A DNA stretch of 64,000 nucleotides, taken from NCBI GenBank assembly GCA_023375785.1, contig SZWC01000563.1, positions 231,448 to 295,447 of the forward strand. Direction: 5' to 3'. Shown in pieces: positions 44,479 to 56,360 of the stretch (position 1 is the stretch's first letter; the number at the start of each line of letters is the position of its first letter). Origin of the DNA: Penium margaritaceum (lineage: Eukaryota; Streptophyta; Zygnematophyceae; Desmidiales; Peniaceae). The notes below the pieces were generated by a model. It did not search any database. It saw nothing but the letters and a program-made list of their open reading frames with translations, and was not told the origin of the DNA. The position numbers and the translations under genes are program-made.

Positions 44479-44960
44479 TCAGTTGTTGTGTAAAGATTGA
44501 CGGATGGAAACTGGGCCTGGAGTGCTGATGGTAAGGTTCATACATATTACGTGGAAGAGTGGAACACGGTTGCGTGGCATGTAGCACAGCGGACGCAAAG
44601 AATGTGGCCCTTGGTGCTGGTGCATGTCAGAGTGTCTGGCTGCGTTGGTTGTTTTGTGAACTGCATCAGCTGGATGATTGCATTTTATTGCATTGTGACA
44701 ATTGTAGTGCAACAGACATTGCTGAAAATTATGGTGTTTTTTGTGCGTGCACATAGCACATTGTTCTTGAGTGCCAATTTGTGAGTGGTCTGTCGGAACA
44801 GCAGCAGGTCCACATGCTATGGATTGGGACTAAGCGCCAGCTTGCCAACTTCTTGACCAAGGCATTGGGTCGTACACAGTTTGAGAGGGCGGTTGCTGCA
44901 CATGGTATCTCTCCCAAATCTTTTCATCGTGTGGTAGTGTGTCTGGCGTTGACCCTGTGT
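44479..44960 (+). pseudogene. E7 RNase H
   Basis: Includes a STADAKNVALGAGACQSVWL block, LLHCDNCSATDIAENYGV, and VHMLWIGTKRQLANFLTKAL, the Copia RNase H end. Confidence 0.75.
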
Positions 44961-45052
44961 CCGTTGTGTGTTTGACTGGGATCTTTCATTTGTCCACATT
45001 GCACAGGTCTTGCATTTTGTTGCATATGTATGAACACATGCGAGAGAAATAC

Positions 45053-45166
45053 TGATTAGGATAGCAGGTGCGGGCGAGATTGACCCCACTTAGAGCGAGG
45101 CGCGATCAAGCTTGCCAGCAAACTTGCTGCTCACTTGCTTTCCACCTGGCAAGCTCTCTTGACTCT

Positions 45167-45214
<48 letters not shown>

Positions 45215-45339
45215 CTCTGGAACTCCAGTCCCGTTCTTTCCGTGGATTAGAATCACTCTGAGCCTAGACACATTCCCCCTCTTCCCTCACGTTTCTGGGA
45301 GAGTGGTGCTTATGTGGAAAGAACCTTGGTCAGGTTCTA
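45053..45339 (+). repeat. E7 3' LTR
   Basis: 287 bp starting TGATTAGGATAGC and ending CAGGTTCTA, with a (CT)n tract at 45169-45211. The (GT)n tract of the 5' copy is absent, which explains the length difference. Confidence 0.8.
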
Positions 45340-45506
45340 CTCTTAGAGGCTAGGATTGGCTAGCTAATGCTTCCAGAAAACTTTGAGAGAAAAAATTTTA
45401 AGGATAAGCATGCAGAAACCATCAAACCCCGACTCTATCACGTGCGTGAGAAAAACACATCCAGAATGACCTTGTTTGTGTTGCATATGCTAATTCTCTG
45501 TTATTT

Positions 45507-45960
45507 GTGAGCATCCAACTCATTTTCTTCAACCTGTATGCCGGTACAAATAGCCCACAATGCAAGTTGAAGCACAAATTCCAGTGCATGCACATAGGTT
45601 GCATATCGGCAGGATGCACAGGCAAAGCGCAGCCAGTGGATGTTGGCATCATCCGCCCATTGAAGAACAAGCTCAGAGGATTGTTTGCATCATGGGGTGC
45701 CGAGCGTAGTCATGAGGGGGAGAGCATGTCCATTTTCATGAAATAGGTCAAAGAAGAGGCATGCGCATGGTTTTTGGAGGCATTGGAGTATATCAGATAT
45801 TAGGAGCCCATGGTGAAGAATGCATGGGCTTGCTCTGTGTTCACGCGTGTTTTTGACCCACCATCAAGCATGCCGCCGCACCGTTTGCGGCAGAGCTACT
45901 TTTCCATGATGAGGAGGTGGAGGAGGAGGATGAGGTGACAGTGTAGGATGTTTATTGGCC
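45507..45960 (+). pseudogene. Pogo/jerky-like DDE transposase remnant
   Basis: A frame with HIGCISAGCTGKAQPVDVGI and RPLKNKLRGLF matches the conserved end of the DDE_1 domain, where a Pro/Gly-Cys-Thr-x3-Gln-Pro-x-Asp block places the third-acid region of pogo/Tigger and jerky-type transposases. The same frame continues past stops at about 45744 and 45807 with WFLEALEYI and VKNAWACSVFTRVF, typical of the downstream helix. Only the C-terminal third remains; no ends were found. It lies between two Copia remnants and shows no link to them. Confidence 0.55.
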
Positions 45961-46369
45961 TGTCATGTACTGAGAATACTATTTTTTCAAGTTTCAATTC
46001 TATTGTTCAAACTTTTGAATTCGAGCCTTGCCTGTCTTTGCACGTTCATAATTTTGCTAACCCCAAGGAACAGATCAAACAACAAAACATATTTCCACAC
46101 AATTCCCACAAAGGCAACACTCCACTATGATTCAGTACCCAAATAAGAAGTGCCTAGAACCCAGGAAGCAAAAGGCGTGCATGTACCCTTGAATTCAACA
46201 TATGCCTTTTCAAATTGATTTGGTGGACTCTTAAATTTTTCAAACGGAAGAAAATTGGCAAAATCCGGTGAGGAAAAACAATAACAATATCAAAGTTACG
46301 GATCGGTACGGTAGCAAGAGAAGGATGATGTTGCTTCACCAGGCATGCTACGATTGCATCGTGGGAGGT
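45961..46369. other. Unassigned, AT-rich
   Basis: No gene or repeat recognised. Short frames here look random. Confidence 0.5.
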
Positions 46370-46600
46370 CGATGTGCACATGTCTTTGCCATAGTCTCCA
46401 CAGATTCTATCCCTATCACACCTGACAGGCAGGCAATCCTAAAGATTGATGACCTGGCATAAGTGGAGGAGATGATGGTCCTTGTATGTATGCTGCATTG
46501 GCACACTGATGTACCTAGCCACAACTATCCATCCCAACATCGGTTTTGTTGTCAATCACCTTCATCGGTGTGAAGGATTTGCATGATTTTACATGTTTGA
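46370..46600 (+). pseudogene. Copia reverse-transcriptase scrap
   Basis: STDSIPITPDRQAILKIDD near 46398-46455 and a MYLATTIHPNIGFVVNHLHR-like stretch near 46510-46570 match the Copia RT-RNase H connection. No LTR or other part adjoins it; 46600-46847 holds nothing recognisable. Confidence 0.5.
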
Positions 46601-46847
46601 CGTGTAAACCACTGCTAGAACCAGGCATGTGTGTACCCGTTGCGCCAGACTTTATTTTGCCAGGCTATAAACCTGTAGCAGGTCCACAGGGCGCACGTGC
46701 TTGGTTCCGACAGTGGTCTACAAGTCAACCTAGTGCCAAAATTGACCAATGCCGCAAGCTAGAGGTCACGCATGCTAGGTTGTGGCAGCGACCTGCAGAC
46801 CTGCATACCTGTAGCACGTCAGCAGGCCACACATGCTAGGTTCTGGC

Positions 46848-47461
46848 TAAGAACGTGCTAGAACGCTTCCTAGCCTTGCTATTGCTGATGTAGTTACATT
46901 GTCCAGTCAGGTGACACATTAAGAAGTGATCAGGTGCAATAAACAGCAAGGGTTAGTCTAGGGAAATGCATAAAATCTCATAAGCTTCAATAGCTTAGCA
47001 TGCAGAGAGGGATGACAGCTAAAATGCACAGATTATGTATACCTGTTGCACGATGGGTGACGCACACGAAGATTTCATTTCTTCCCAAAACCGGCCTAAA
47101 ACCAATGTTTTGGCCATAATTCTACGCAAAATCATCCAAATATAGAACCTTCTGATCCTACGGATGTATAGTCTTGAGCCGGACGCAATGAATGAACATG
47201 TGCATGGGTCTGGAAGCAACCAGTGGAAATAAAATGCAAAAAATTTAAATGAAGCTCAGAATCCAGTCCACCGAGAAAACTCTAGAGACTACAAAAAACA
47301 TAGAGTGCCCCAGCAAGCAGTCGGGATGCCGTAGCAGCTTCCTGGCAGCTGTTGGTGAGTGGGGCTACCGCCCGACGGTGCTCCATCGCCAATTGGATCC
47401 GCATCAGGGATCTTCACAAGCATGGCCATGGCTAAGTGGTCAAAGTAAGTTATTCAAACAG
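46848..47461 (-). repeat. Lone LTR of the E4 family
   Basis: 614 bp, homologous over its length to the E4 5' LTR (25884-26491). No primer site or coding part adjoins either end, so it looks like a solo LTR. No clear target-site duplication was found. Confidence 0.6.
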
Positions 47462-47480
47462 ACAATGACGGCTTGCATCT

Positions 47481-47991
47481 CGGAGGAAATAGAGAAAACC
47501 CCCTATACAAAGTTCTATGTGTGAGAACACGATGCGTACAACACATCATGATAGTTGGTGCTCTGAAAGGTGGGAAGACAAAAAACATGTGCTTTGAAAC
47601 GTAGAAGTGTGTAGGTTTAGTCTCATCCACATGCGCACATCAAAGCGCACAATTCCAATCAACCCATAAAAAAATATAGTAATCATGCTGCAAGCTCCAA
47701 AACAACAGACGGTGAGAATCTGACAGGCGTACGGCCTCCTTGGTTGTCCGAATGACGAAACAAATGAAACACCAGGTGGAAAAACAAAAACTCTACTAAA
47801 CTGAATCATGAACAAGCAAAGATAGCACCACTGCAAAAATGGACCCGAGAGGTGGTCAGTACGATAACTATGGTGAGCATGTGAGGGCGTGACACTTGGT
47901 GTTGGTGCTATCAAGGTAGCCATCGAGAGTCCCGGCAAACCAGCGAGCCGTGGCTACAAGTCCAAAGGTCACCATGACAGAAAAAAACACA
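47481..47991 (-). repeat. E8 3' LTR (E5-family LTR)
   Basis: On the minus strand it contains GTGACCTTTGGACTTG and TTCTCTATTTCCTCC, matching the E5 LTR order. A GTGGAGGAG purine tract precedes it (47992-48000). It is 1.7 kb from E8 RNase H, so its membership of E8 depends on the intervening stretch being an insert. Confidence 0.6.
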
Positions 47992-49686
47992 CTCCTCCAC
48001 ACATTTAGGACCAATCATCCCTGATTCATGCACTCCATGAACTGTGTACGCCACAATGAACCGCAGATGAGGCCACCAAGAAATTTCTTCAGCTTCCTCT
48101 TTAGAATGATGGAACATGGTGAGAAGCTTCCAATGCAACCATATTCTAATGTTTCTACACACAGTTGTATAAAGTGAAACCTCGATTTGTTCACATTTTG
48201 AAGACGTTTCTTACAAAAGAAATAGGAGTAAAATCAACGGAAGTCTATTTGATTTAGTCCTTTCTGACTGAAGGTATGACTGTTCATGAAGATGTATACA
48301 TGTTTCAGGGATTAAGAAACTAGCTCTCAATGTGAAATATCTGAAGTAATTTTACTCGGTAACTTTAAAACCTCTAAAAACCATATCATTAGTTCCAAAT
48401 ACTTATAGATAATGTTGCACATTCCACAATTTACACTTGTGTTCAATATGCTTACATGACCTACATCTGTCTTTGTGTAGGAGCTGTGGCACCTGGATGA
48501 GTCCTGTCGAGGAAGTTAAGAGTGAGGAACATGAAAGGACATTAAGCAAACTTCGACCCAACGATGAGGCTTATTTCCGGTTCATTTTTCCTGTTTGTTT
48601 TCTCCCTCCCCCACTCACCCAACCGAAGTGCATGTGGGAACTGCATGGGCGCGTGTACAAAGGATATGTACTGTGCACAAGTGCATTTTCATTATGAAAT
48701 CTTATCAAAAGCTCTTGATCACACTTGTGCAAAGTTTTTTGGATATGTACTGCAAAGATAATGCATTCAGTCCCACTAAACACTTTTGTGATTACGGGGA
48801 GGGGGGAGGGTAGGGGAGGGTGTATCTAGGTTTGGGTTTCCCCCCTTCTCTAGTTGATATGTATGGGGTGAATGTGCGGGGAAGTGTGCGCAAAATATGA
48901 TGTGAGAGACCGAACTGTGTGCAGTAGTGCAATGGTGCATCAATTAATCAACAAAGACACCCTCAAAAGGAATGGTCATTAGATATTATCCACCTCCAAA
49001 GACCCTATTGGCGACATGGCTTGTGGGAGCGGGGCTGTTTTTTTTAGGAAATGATGCCTCATTTGATGTTTTCTTATCAAGTGAGACCTGCAAACCCTCG
49101 GCCGTTGTTTTCTGTATGACCGGCACTTCCAGTCAATCTATCACGAAACGCAGGTCCTCGCATGATGTCCATGACAGGCATCCGTACGGTCCTCGGCTGT
49201 TTTCTAACTCAACCAAATGAATATTCTGTAACTACGGTCTGCAGGTTCACTGAGATACCGAGATCATCGATCAAACGGCATCGAAGGTAACAGCGGTCCG
49301 CAACCACCTGAGCACTAGTGTAGATTTCATCCACTCTTATGGGATAATTGGAATGCACTCTCGCATGCACTCGCTCCATGTACTTCTCAGCTGGAGGGGG
49401 GGAGGGGGGGAGGGTGAGGACAAAGAACTCAAAACTGGATAATCCCACCGCCTCCGGCCACCAGAAAAGTGTAAATTGGGAGTGCATATGGAAGTGCACT
49501 GTCCTTGTACTACATGTTGAAGACATGTGTACAGGATTTCCGTGAAGAGCCTTCATGAAAATTTCCGAACTGCAAATACACTGGTTCGCAACTACGCCTT
49601 ATGTACGTACTAAAAGTCGTGCACCTCCTTATACAATCCCCATGTACACTTCTTGGGATGAGACCGAGGGAGGAGCGGGGTGCGAA
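47992..49686. other. Unassigned 1.7 kb with G-rich tracts
   Basis: E5 has only about 145 bp at this place, so most of this is probably an insert. It contains G-rich runs at 48797-48821 and 49391-49420 with four or more G blocks. Frames such as 48437-48697 (with VKSEEHERTLSKLRPNDEAY) match nothing I know. Confidence 0.45.
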
Positions 49687-50212
49687 TTACGTAGGAGCAG
49701 AAGCACACGTAAGGATTCCAATGTTGCGTGCTGCAAACTTGAACTTGCCGCTGCACACCGCTTTTATCAGCAAGTCTGTGTGCTGTTGTTGCGTGTTGAT
49801 ACCCACGACATAGACATTGTCACGTGAAACATGCTTGCTTAAAAAGTGATGCTCAATGTTGACCTGCTTTGAACACATGTGACACATGCCATCATGTTCT
49901 GCTAAGTGGCACGTGTTCTCATTTTTGTAGCAGATGGTTCAATGCAGCAGTTGCATCAGACGGCACAACTAGACGCACAAATCTCTGTCCCCAATGCAAT
50001 ATACCCAGCCTCAGTCGAGATCTGTGCTACGCAATCCTGCTTGGCACTCTTCCATGAGACAGCTGTGCCTCCGACAAGTAAGATATAAATAGACCAGCTA
50101 CGCGCATCGCGATCATAGACCCAATCACTATCAGAGTATCCGTCAGCAACCACAAATGGTTGTGCGTGAAAGCACAAGCCCATGTGTGGGATAGACATGA
50201 CATACCGCACAA
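49687..50212 (-). pseudogene. E8 RNase H
   Basis: DWVYDRDARSWSIYILLVGG, SWKSAKQDCVAQISTEAGYIAL, KQVNIEHHFLSKHVSRDNVYV and a QQQHTDLLIKAVCSGKFKF end match E5 31763-32306. Confidence 0.75.
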
Positions 50213-50445
50213 TGCACAGAGCAGCCTCTATATGGAGCTGTTATGGATGTTGTGGGAGCTCTGATTAGAAACTTCTAACAAAGGAAGCATCTACGTGTGT
50301 CGTAGTCCCAAGGAACATTAAGGAGCCAACGACTCGGAGGTATGTCGTGACATCGACAAGTTCTCCAAAAGATGATCTAGGTCTACTGACGTGAGAAGCC
50401 TCTGCCCAGCAGGTATCATAGGCATGGATGCAAAGGAGAATCTGG

Positions 50446-50996
50446 TCAACAGATCAGCAAAATTCTACCCCAACATCCTGATATAACCAGCCTAGTGTAC
50501 ATGCAGTGTGCGACGCTGGTGATCACTCTCAATCTCCATTCCCAAGAAGACACGTGACGGACCAAGATCTTTTTTCTATACACACACTGGAGGAGATCCT
50601 TCACATTTTGGACAGCCTGAGGGTTTGGGAACGTGATCAACATGTCGTCTGCACAGACCAGGACAGCAACGAAGGATGAAGAGGAAACACTCACAAACAG
50701 AGTTGGGTCAATTGTGCTATGGTGATACCCTATTTGCTCCACGGTAGCAGAGATCTCAAGCTTCCGACAATGTGGAGATTGCTTCAAGCCATACAAGGCC
50801 TTTTGGAGGTGCCAGAACATGTCTGTGCTATCCTCAAATCCTCGATTCTGAACGAGATGGATCTCTTCCTCGAGATACCCATGCAAGAAGACATTATTCA
50901 CGTCCATCTGGTAGAGCTCTTAATCATGTTATACCACCTAACTCAACAAGGCCTTTGCAGTGGTGTACTAGCCAACAGGGGCAAAGGTGGCAAAAT
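50446..50996 (-). pseudogene. E8 reverse transcriptase, part downstream of E9
   Basis: MDVNNVFLHGYLEEEIHLVQ, ALYGLKQSPHC and VCADDMLITFPNPQAVQNVKDL, matching the E5 RT. It ends at the E9 LTR. Confidence 0.75.
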
Positions 50997-51952
50997 TTTC
51001 CAAAACTGTGTGGTGACAGATCCAACATGACCTAACGGGTTTTCTCTGTGTTCAAAGCTTTATTTTGAGCAATTTCTGAGTCTAAACGTGAGCTTTCTTG
51101 TCGCCTCACGCTATGTTTGTGGGAGTTGGACAGAGTTGTGAGACGGTCACTTTTGCAAAGAGAATAGGGCCATTTTGCGTTAGTTTTTGGACATTGACAT
51201 GAACTGACGAGTAGTAGGGATATTCACAAGCTTCCCAATGCACCAAACCACATGCAAGTCAGTCAATCCTAGCTCCCACTACGTAAGCCAAAGCGCGTCG
51301 TCCCAATCCAGCAGCTCAGTTGGCAGCGCGCACAATGTGGCCCGTAGAGACGCCCTCACACATCAAGGACCCAGACAAACGCCTTTCCGGAGGTGCAGAT
51401 GTCCCTACACATAGTGGTGGTATCCTCTGTGCCTTTTGGGTGAGATTCAATGAGTTAATCATCGAGTTTGGTGATGGGGTTTGATGTGGTTTGAAACCCG
51501 TCTGTGGACCTGCATTCGGAATTTTGACAGTCCCTGAGTAAGAAACTGTACTATTCAGATTCGGACTCCGAGCCAAGATTTTGGCTGTCCCTCAGTAACA
51601 ACCTGTACTACTAGCATCTAACAAATCGAAGCGACTAGGTGGTCCTCCGGGGCAAAAACACCAGATGTATTCTTGTCACTCATCTTGGTGGATTTTTCAT
51701 CGCCAGTCAAACTGCGGGTGACTCTCGGAGCCGCTGCGCAGACCCTAACTTTGGAAGCTCATCTCCCTCCTTACTTGTCCACTTACGGTGAAACAACTTC
51801 CATCAAATTCAGCAACTTATCGACTTTCATTAATTTCAATCTAGTCTGGAATTAGAGCAGTCCTCAGGCAGCTAGAGTAAATTACAAGGATTTTCCCCCT
51901 CCAGTGGCTTTTCAACGCCTCTCGGCGCCGCCTCGGGCATGCTAATGGGGCA
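50997..51952 (-). repeat. E9 3' LTR
   Basis: 956 bp, minus-strand start TGCCCC at 51952. Colinear with 56361-57316. An AAAGGGGGAGAA purine tract lies just right of it (about 51965-51980, minus strand). Confidence 0.8.
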
Positions 51953-52038
51953 TTGAATAGAGCATTCTCCCCCTTTCAACGTCCATGCCCACTACTCCTG
52001 ATTGCTCTCAATCATCTTCCGCTGCGCCCTCCAGACTT

Positions 52039-52485
52039 TTACAGCTGGTCATCCCAAGTCCAACCATGCTCATCACGTGCCGATCTACTGGTTACACTTT
52101 GGTTAAGCAATTTGCAAGCATGTGGCCTGTGCTGCAGCACCACCTGTCCCTTCTCCACTATGTCTCGTGCGTAATGGTAATGCATGTTGATGTGCTTCAT
52201 CCTCGTGTGCTGCGTCCGGTTATTGGTCAGTGAGATAGCACCGGTGTTGTCATCCTGTACCACCGTTGGCTCTTCCTGCGGCAAGCCCAGATCCCCCAGT
52301 AACCTGTGAAGCCACACCGCCTCCTTGACTGCTACAGCCAACGTAATGTACTCCAAATCTACTATGGAGGTGGCGATGCAGACTTGCTTTCTTCTGCACC
52401 ATGAGACCGCTGCACAAGCGAGGAATAATACATAGCCAGATTTGGACTTCCACTTTTCTACATAGCCAGCATCGTCTGCATCCAT
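52039..52485 (-). pseudogene. E9 RNase H
   Basis: KSKSGYVLFLACAAVSWCRRK, VDLEYITLAVAVKEAVWLHRLLG, QDDNTGAISLTNN and MKHINMHYHYARD form the Copia RNase H series, close to E6. Confidence 0.8.
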
Positions 52486-52499
52486 CTAGCAGACCATAT

Positions 52500-53510
52500 G
52501 CAAAGGGTCGGATCGCCATTTGCGGTAAAACCTCAGACACGCATGCCACGTCACCTAAAGGTAGCGGAGAATGCGCTTGACCACTTTCCATTGTAGTGGC
52601 CCTAGATCGGCCACATAACTGCTCACTTGGCCCACCGCGTAGGCCAAGTCCGGTCGAGTCCCCACCATGACGAACATGAGGTTGCCCACTACCAATTGGT
52701 AGGGGCATCCCTGCCATACCCTCCCGCTCTTCCTTCATCTGCGGTGCCATTGCCGCATTCAGTTCACAGGTCGTGGAGACCCGATTTCCAATTGGTTTGC
52801 AATCCTCCATGCCATACCGCTTCAGCACCTTGTCCATGTATCTGGCCTGCCCCAGATCAAGCATGTGCACTCTTCGGTTTTGTGTGATACTCACCCGAGG
52901 GTGGCATTCCGACTCCTCCATGTCCGACATCTGGAATCTGCTGCTCAGCTGCTCTCTCAGCCGCTGTAACCTCGGCACGTCCGTTGAGCATAAGATTATG
53001 TCATCCACGTATAGTGCAACGATCTAATGGAGCTGCTTGTTGCACTGCACGTGCACGCTATGATCTGACTCATAGCATTTGAGTCCAAGTAGTGCCATAA
53101 AGCTGTCCATCTATTTGTACCAGCATCAGGGCGATTGTTTCAGCCCGTACAAGGACTTCCGCAGCTTGCACACCTTGCCCTCCAGTGCCTCCAACCCCTC
53201 CAGCACCTCCATGTAGATCTCTTTGTTTGTGATTTTGTTGACAATTGCCGTCTTTGCGTCCATTTGGTGGAGCTCCATGTCCTTCATGGCTGCCACTGCA
53301 AGGGTTGCCCAAATGCTTGTCCACTTGGAGACTAGAGTGAACGTCTCGTCGTAGTGCTTGCCCTTACATTGGGCGTATCTCTTTGCCACCAGCCACGCCT
53401 TGTATTTTTCAGCCACACCTTCCTTTGTGAACTTGGTCTTGAAGACCCACTTTGTGCTGATGACCTTGGCATCTTTCGGCCTGTCAACCAGCTCCCACAT
53501 GACATTTTCA
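52500..53510 (-). pseudogene. E9 reverse transcriptase
   Basis: 53126-53500 has MWELVDRPKDAKVISTKWVF, ELHQMDAKTAIVN and LRKSLYGLKQSP. 52700-53010 has VDDIILCSTD and LGQARYMDKVLKRYGM. Confidence 0.8.
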
Positions 53511-53759
53511 CGCGCCCATGATGGATGCCAGCTCCGAATCTATGGTAGCATCCCATTGATCCCCTTTGGTTTGCACAAGCACCTATTGCATGGTTTTTGG
53601 CTCCATTGATGCAACCAGCATGCACTGTGTCATGCCAATCCATCGACCATTGCTTATGTCGAAGTGTGTCCCGGCTCTCCGCTGCCTCTTGTTGTGGCGC
53701 GAAAGTTTTGGCGGTGCCTCATCGCTCTGCTACAATCCCTGTGACTTTGCATGCTCCAG

Positions 53760-54950
53760 TTAATCATCAACCAGACGGCACCCCGAGGATCTATCCCGCT
53801 CCGGAAAAAAATTGTGTAGACGTGCGGCACGTCCAAGGGATTTTCCACCGATGTCTGATGCGTACTCCACTGGGAGTGCACGCCCTGGCACCCTTTGCAC
53901 CAGATCCTTCCGGTGGATCTCCTCATCAACTTGATTGTCATCGAAGTCCTCCGCGTTGGCTGCAACCGCTTGTGCACTATTGCGCTCTGATGTCGCATCC
54001 TCAACTTCGATGTCCGCCGGCTCCTTCTCATAGTCAAGGAGTTGGAACCACTCCCCCATCTTTGGAGAGTCCACCACTTCCACGTTGTAGTTGCTGATGT
54101 AACTCTGATGCCCGTTGAACTCGACATCTCGGCTACAAATTACCTCCTCCCTGCACATGTCGTAGTGCCAGTACGCCTTATGTGTGCTCTCATAACCAAG
54201 GAAGATATACGACTTTGCCTGCGGTTCTAGCTTGCTATCGTACTGCTGCACAACTCACACCATCGCGTGCGCCTTGCACCCAAACACTTTCAGGTGTGTC
54301 ACACTTGGCTTGCGCCTGCTCCAAACCTCTTGCGGCATCTTCCAACCGCTCTTCTCCACCGTACGGGTGAGGTTGATGGTGTCGCTTGCCGTACGCACGG
54401 CTTCCGCCTAGAAGCTTCACGGCACTTCCGCATCCACCAACAGGGTCCGTACCATGTTCAGCAGTGTTTGATACGCCCGGTCCGCCAAGCCATTATACTA
54501 CATAGAATAGGGAGTTTTTTGTTCCCATTTTATGCCCTGTTGCTTTAGTCACTCGCTACAATCCACATACTTTCTTCCATTGCCGTTGCGTAGTGCTGTG
54601 ACCTTTCGATCAATCTGCCTCTCTAGCACGGCAACATACTCCTTCAGCCGGTCCAAGACCTCGCCTTTCCGCTTCATGAAGTACACATTGATTTTTCTGT
54701 TGTAGTCATCTATGAATGTGACAAAGCAGTATGTGCCACTCTTTGACGCTGTCTTGAATGGTCTGCACACGTCACTGTGCACAACCTCCAGCACGTAGGA
54801 GGCGAAATTCACCTTCTCGTTGAACGGTTTATGCCGCACCTTGTCCAAAATGCAAGGCTCACACCTTTTGTGAGTTGCTGCATCTCTCACCTCTTCCACA
54901 CCGTTGATGACGAGGCCATGTACCAATTTTCGCTTTGCCATCTCCTTCAT
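53760..54950 (-). pseudogene. E9 integrase
   Basis: 54549-54950 carries CEPCILDKVRHKPFNE, VVHSDVCRPFKT and FVTFIDDYNRKINVYFMK. 53760-54251 carries the post-core FLGYESTHKAYWHYD. It matches E6 36369-37304. Confidence 0.8.
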
Positions 54951-55009
54951 GACTGCAAGTGAGGAATTTCCTAGTCTTCGGTGCCAGAACTCCAGATCAA
55001 GCCAGGTTG

Positions 55010-56323
55010 ACGGTGCGTTTCTGCGGGTCTGCTCAAATCTGTCACCACGGGGATCACCTTGGTCTCCACGATTTAGAGGCGTCCCTCGCGCTTAGCCTCC
55101 AGCACCGTCTCGCCGCCAACGTCCTTTCGCATGACCGTCCCCTCTCTCCTGAAGAGCACCTCGTACCCCTTGTCTGTCAAGCGGCTGACACTTAGGATGT
55201 CAGCCAACCCAGGTACTTGTTGCACGTCCTTGATGAATTGCTACACCCGCTTTCCACCAACCACTACCTCCACATCCGCATCTTCTTAGCCAGCCGCCGG
55301 TTTGGCCTTGTCGTTCATGACCACCATGGGCTTATTGGACTTGGTGTAGCTGATGAACCTGACCTTCTCGACCTGGGTGTGCTCCTTTGGTCGAGAGTCT
55401 AGGCATCACTACTTAGCCTTCTTGAGGTAGTGGTTTTGAGTGCCATTTAGGAGCGCCTTAATGCCTTCGGCATCCTTGCCAACGGCATTTGCCTCCTTGG
55501 TGCAATCACGGGCCCAGTGGCCCTACTTGCTGCATTTGCGGCAAGCACCCTTCTTGGCGCCCTAATTGTTGCCGCCATGTCCGCCACCACCAGTGTCCCC
55601 GCTTCCGCCACCACGTGTTTTGGTGACGAGGACCAATGAGGAAGGTGAGGACTCCCTACATCTCCATCGATGTGCCTCGTTGTGGATTTACTCAACAATC
55701 GCACCATAGATGAGCTTTTCCTCTATCCGTCCTCGCAAGATTGTGATAAGACGGCTCCAACCGTTACGAAGGGCCATGAGGAGGGCCATCTCTTGCAGCT
55801 ACGTGTCAATCTTCCACCCCATGCCGTTGCACTATGAGGCAAGCAACCCAATCTACTGCATGGCCGTGATGACATCATTTCCCTCCTCGATTCCCTTCAT
55901 GAGGAGTCATTTCATCATGAAGATTTTGTTTGCAAACGACTTGGATTGATGGATAACGTTGAGATTTCGCCAAGCTTCAGCTGCTAATGTGTAGCCTTGG
56001 AAGTAGCCCTACTGCAACACAGTCATACCGGACACCAACAGCATGAGCGCTTCTGTATTCTTTGTTGCAAAGGCCTCCTTCTTCGTTTCCTTCACTATTG
56101 CTCCGTTGAGTGCATCCGTTTCCTTCATGACCTACAAGCCCTTATGCATGAGGTGGATCTTGAAGTGCCACCTCCATAGCCCAAAGCCAGAACCATCCGC
56201 ATACTTCTGAATGGGTTGCGTCTCCTTCTGTGCCATTATGCTGTCTTTTGCTCCGGGTCCTCGGAGTTTGACGACGATGTCGTCCATGAAGACAGTTCCG
56301 TCCATCGGTAAAGCCGTGAGCAA
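55010..56323 (-). pseudogene. E9 gag and protease
   Basis: The capsid start (QPIQKYADGSGFGLWRW) is at about 56150-56230, a zinc-knuckle region near 55500-55550 and the protease/strand region at 55150-55420, in the same order as E6 37329-38605. Confidence 0.7.
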
Positions 56324-56343
56324 TGTGAAGACCAGTTAGGGCT

Positions 56344-56360
56344 GTGGACCCAGAACCCTT
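56344..56360 (-). promoter_or_regulatory. E9 primer-binding site of half-tRNA type, diverged
   Basis: The plus strand reads GTGGACCCAGAACCCTT, two differences from the E6 site, and directly adjoins the LTR. The neighbouring AGGGCT is also shared with E6. Confidence 0.65.

Larger units (their letters stand above)
39807..45339 (+). mobile_element. E7: Copia LTR retrotransposon fossil
   Basis: Short LTRs (39807-40145 and 45053-45339), primer site, leader, then pre-integrase, integrase, RT and RNase H. I recognise no gag or protease between 40700 and 41080. An assembly gap lies in the integrase. Many breaks are present. No target-site duplication seen. Confidence 0.8.

Noticed and set aside
48437-48697. 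86-codon frame in the unassigned 1.7 kb
   Set aside because: No recognisable domain or start context, and length within chance expectation.
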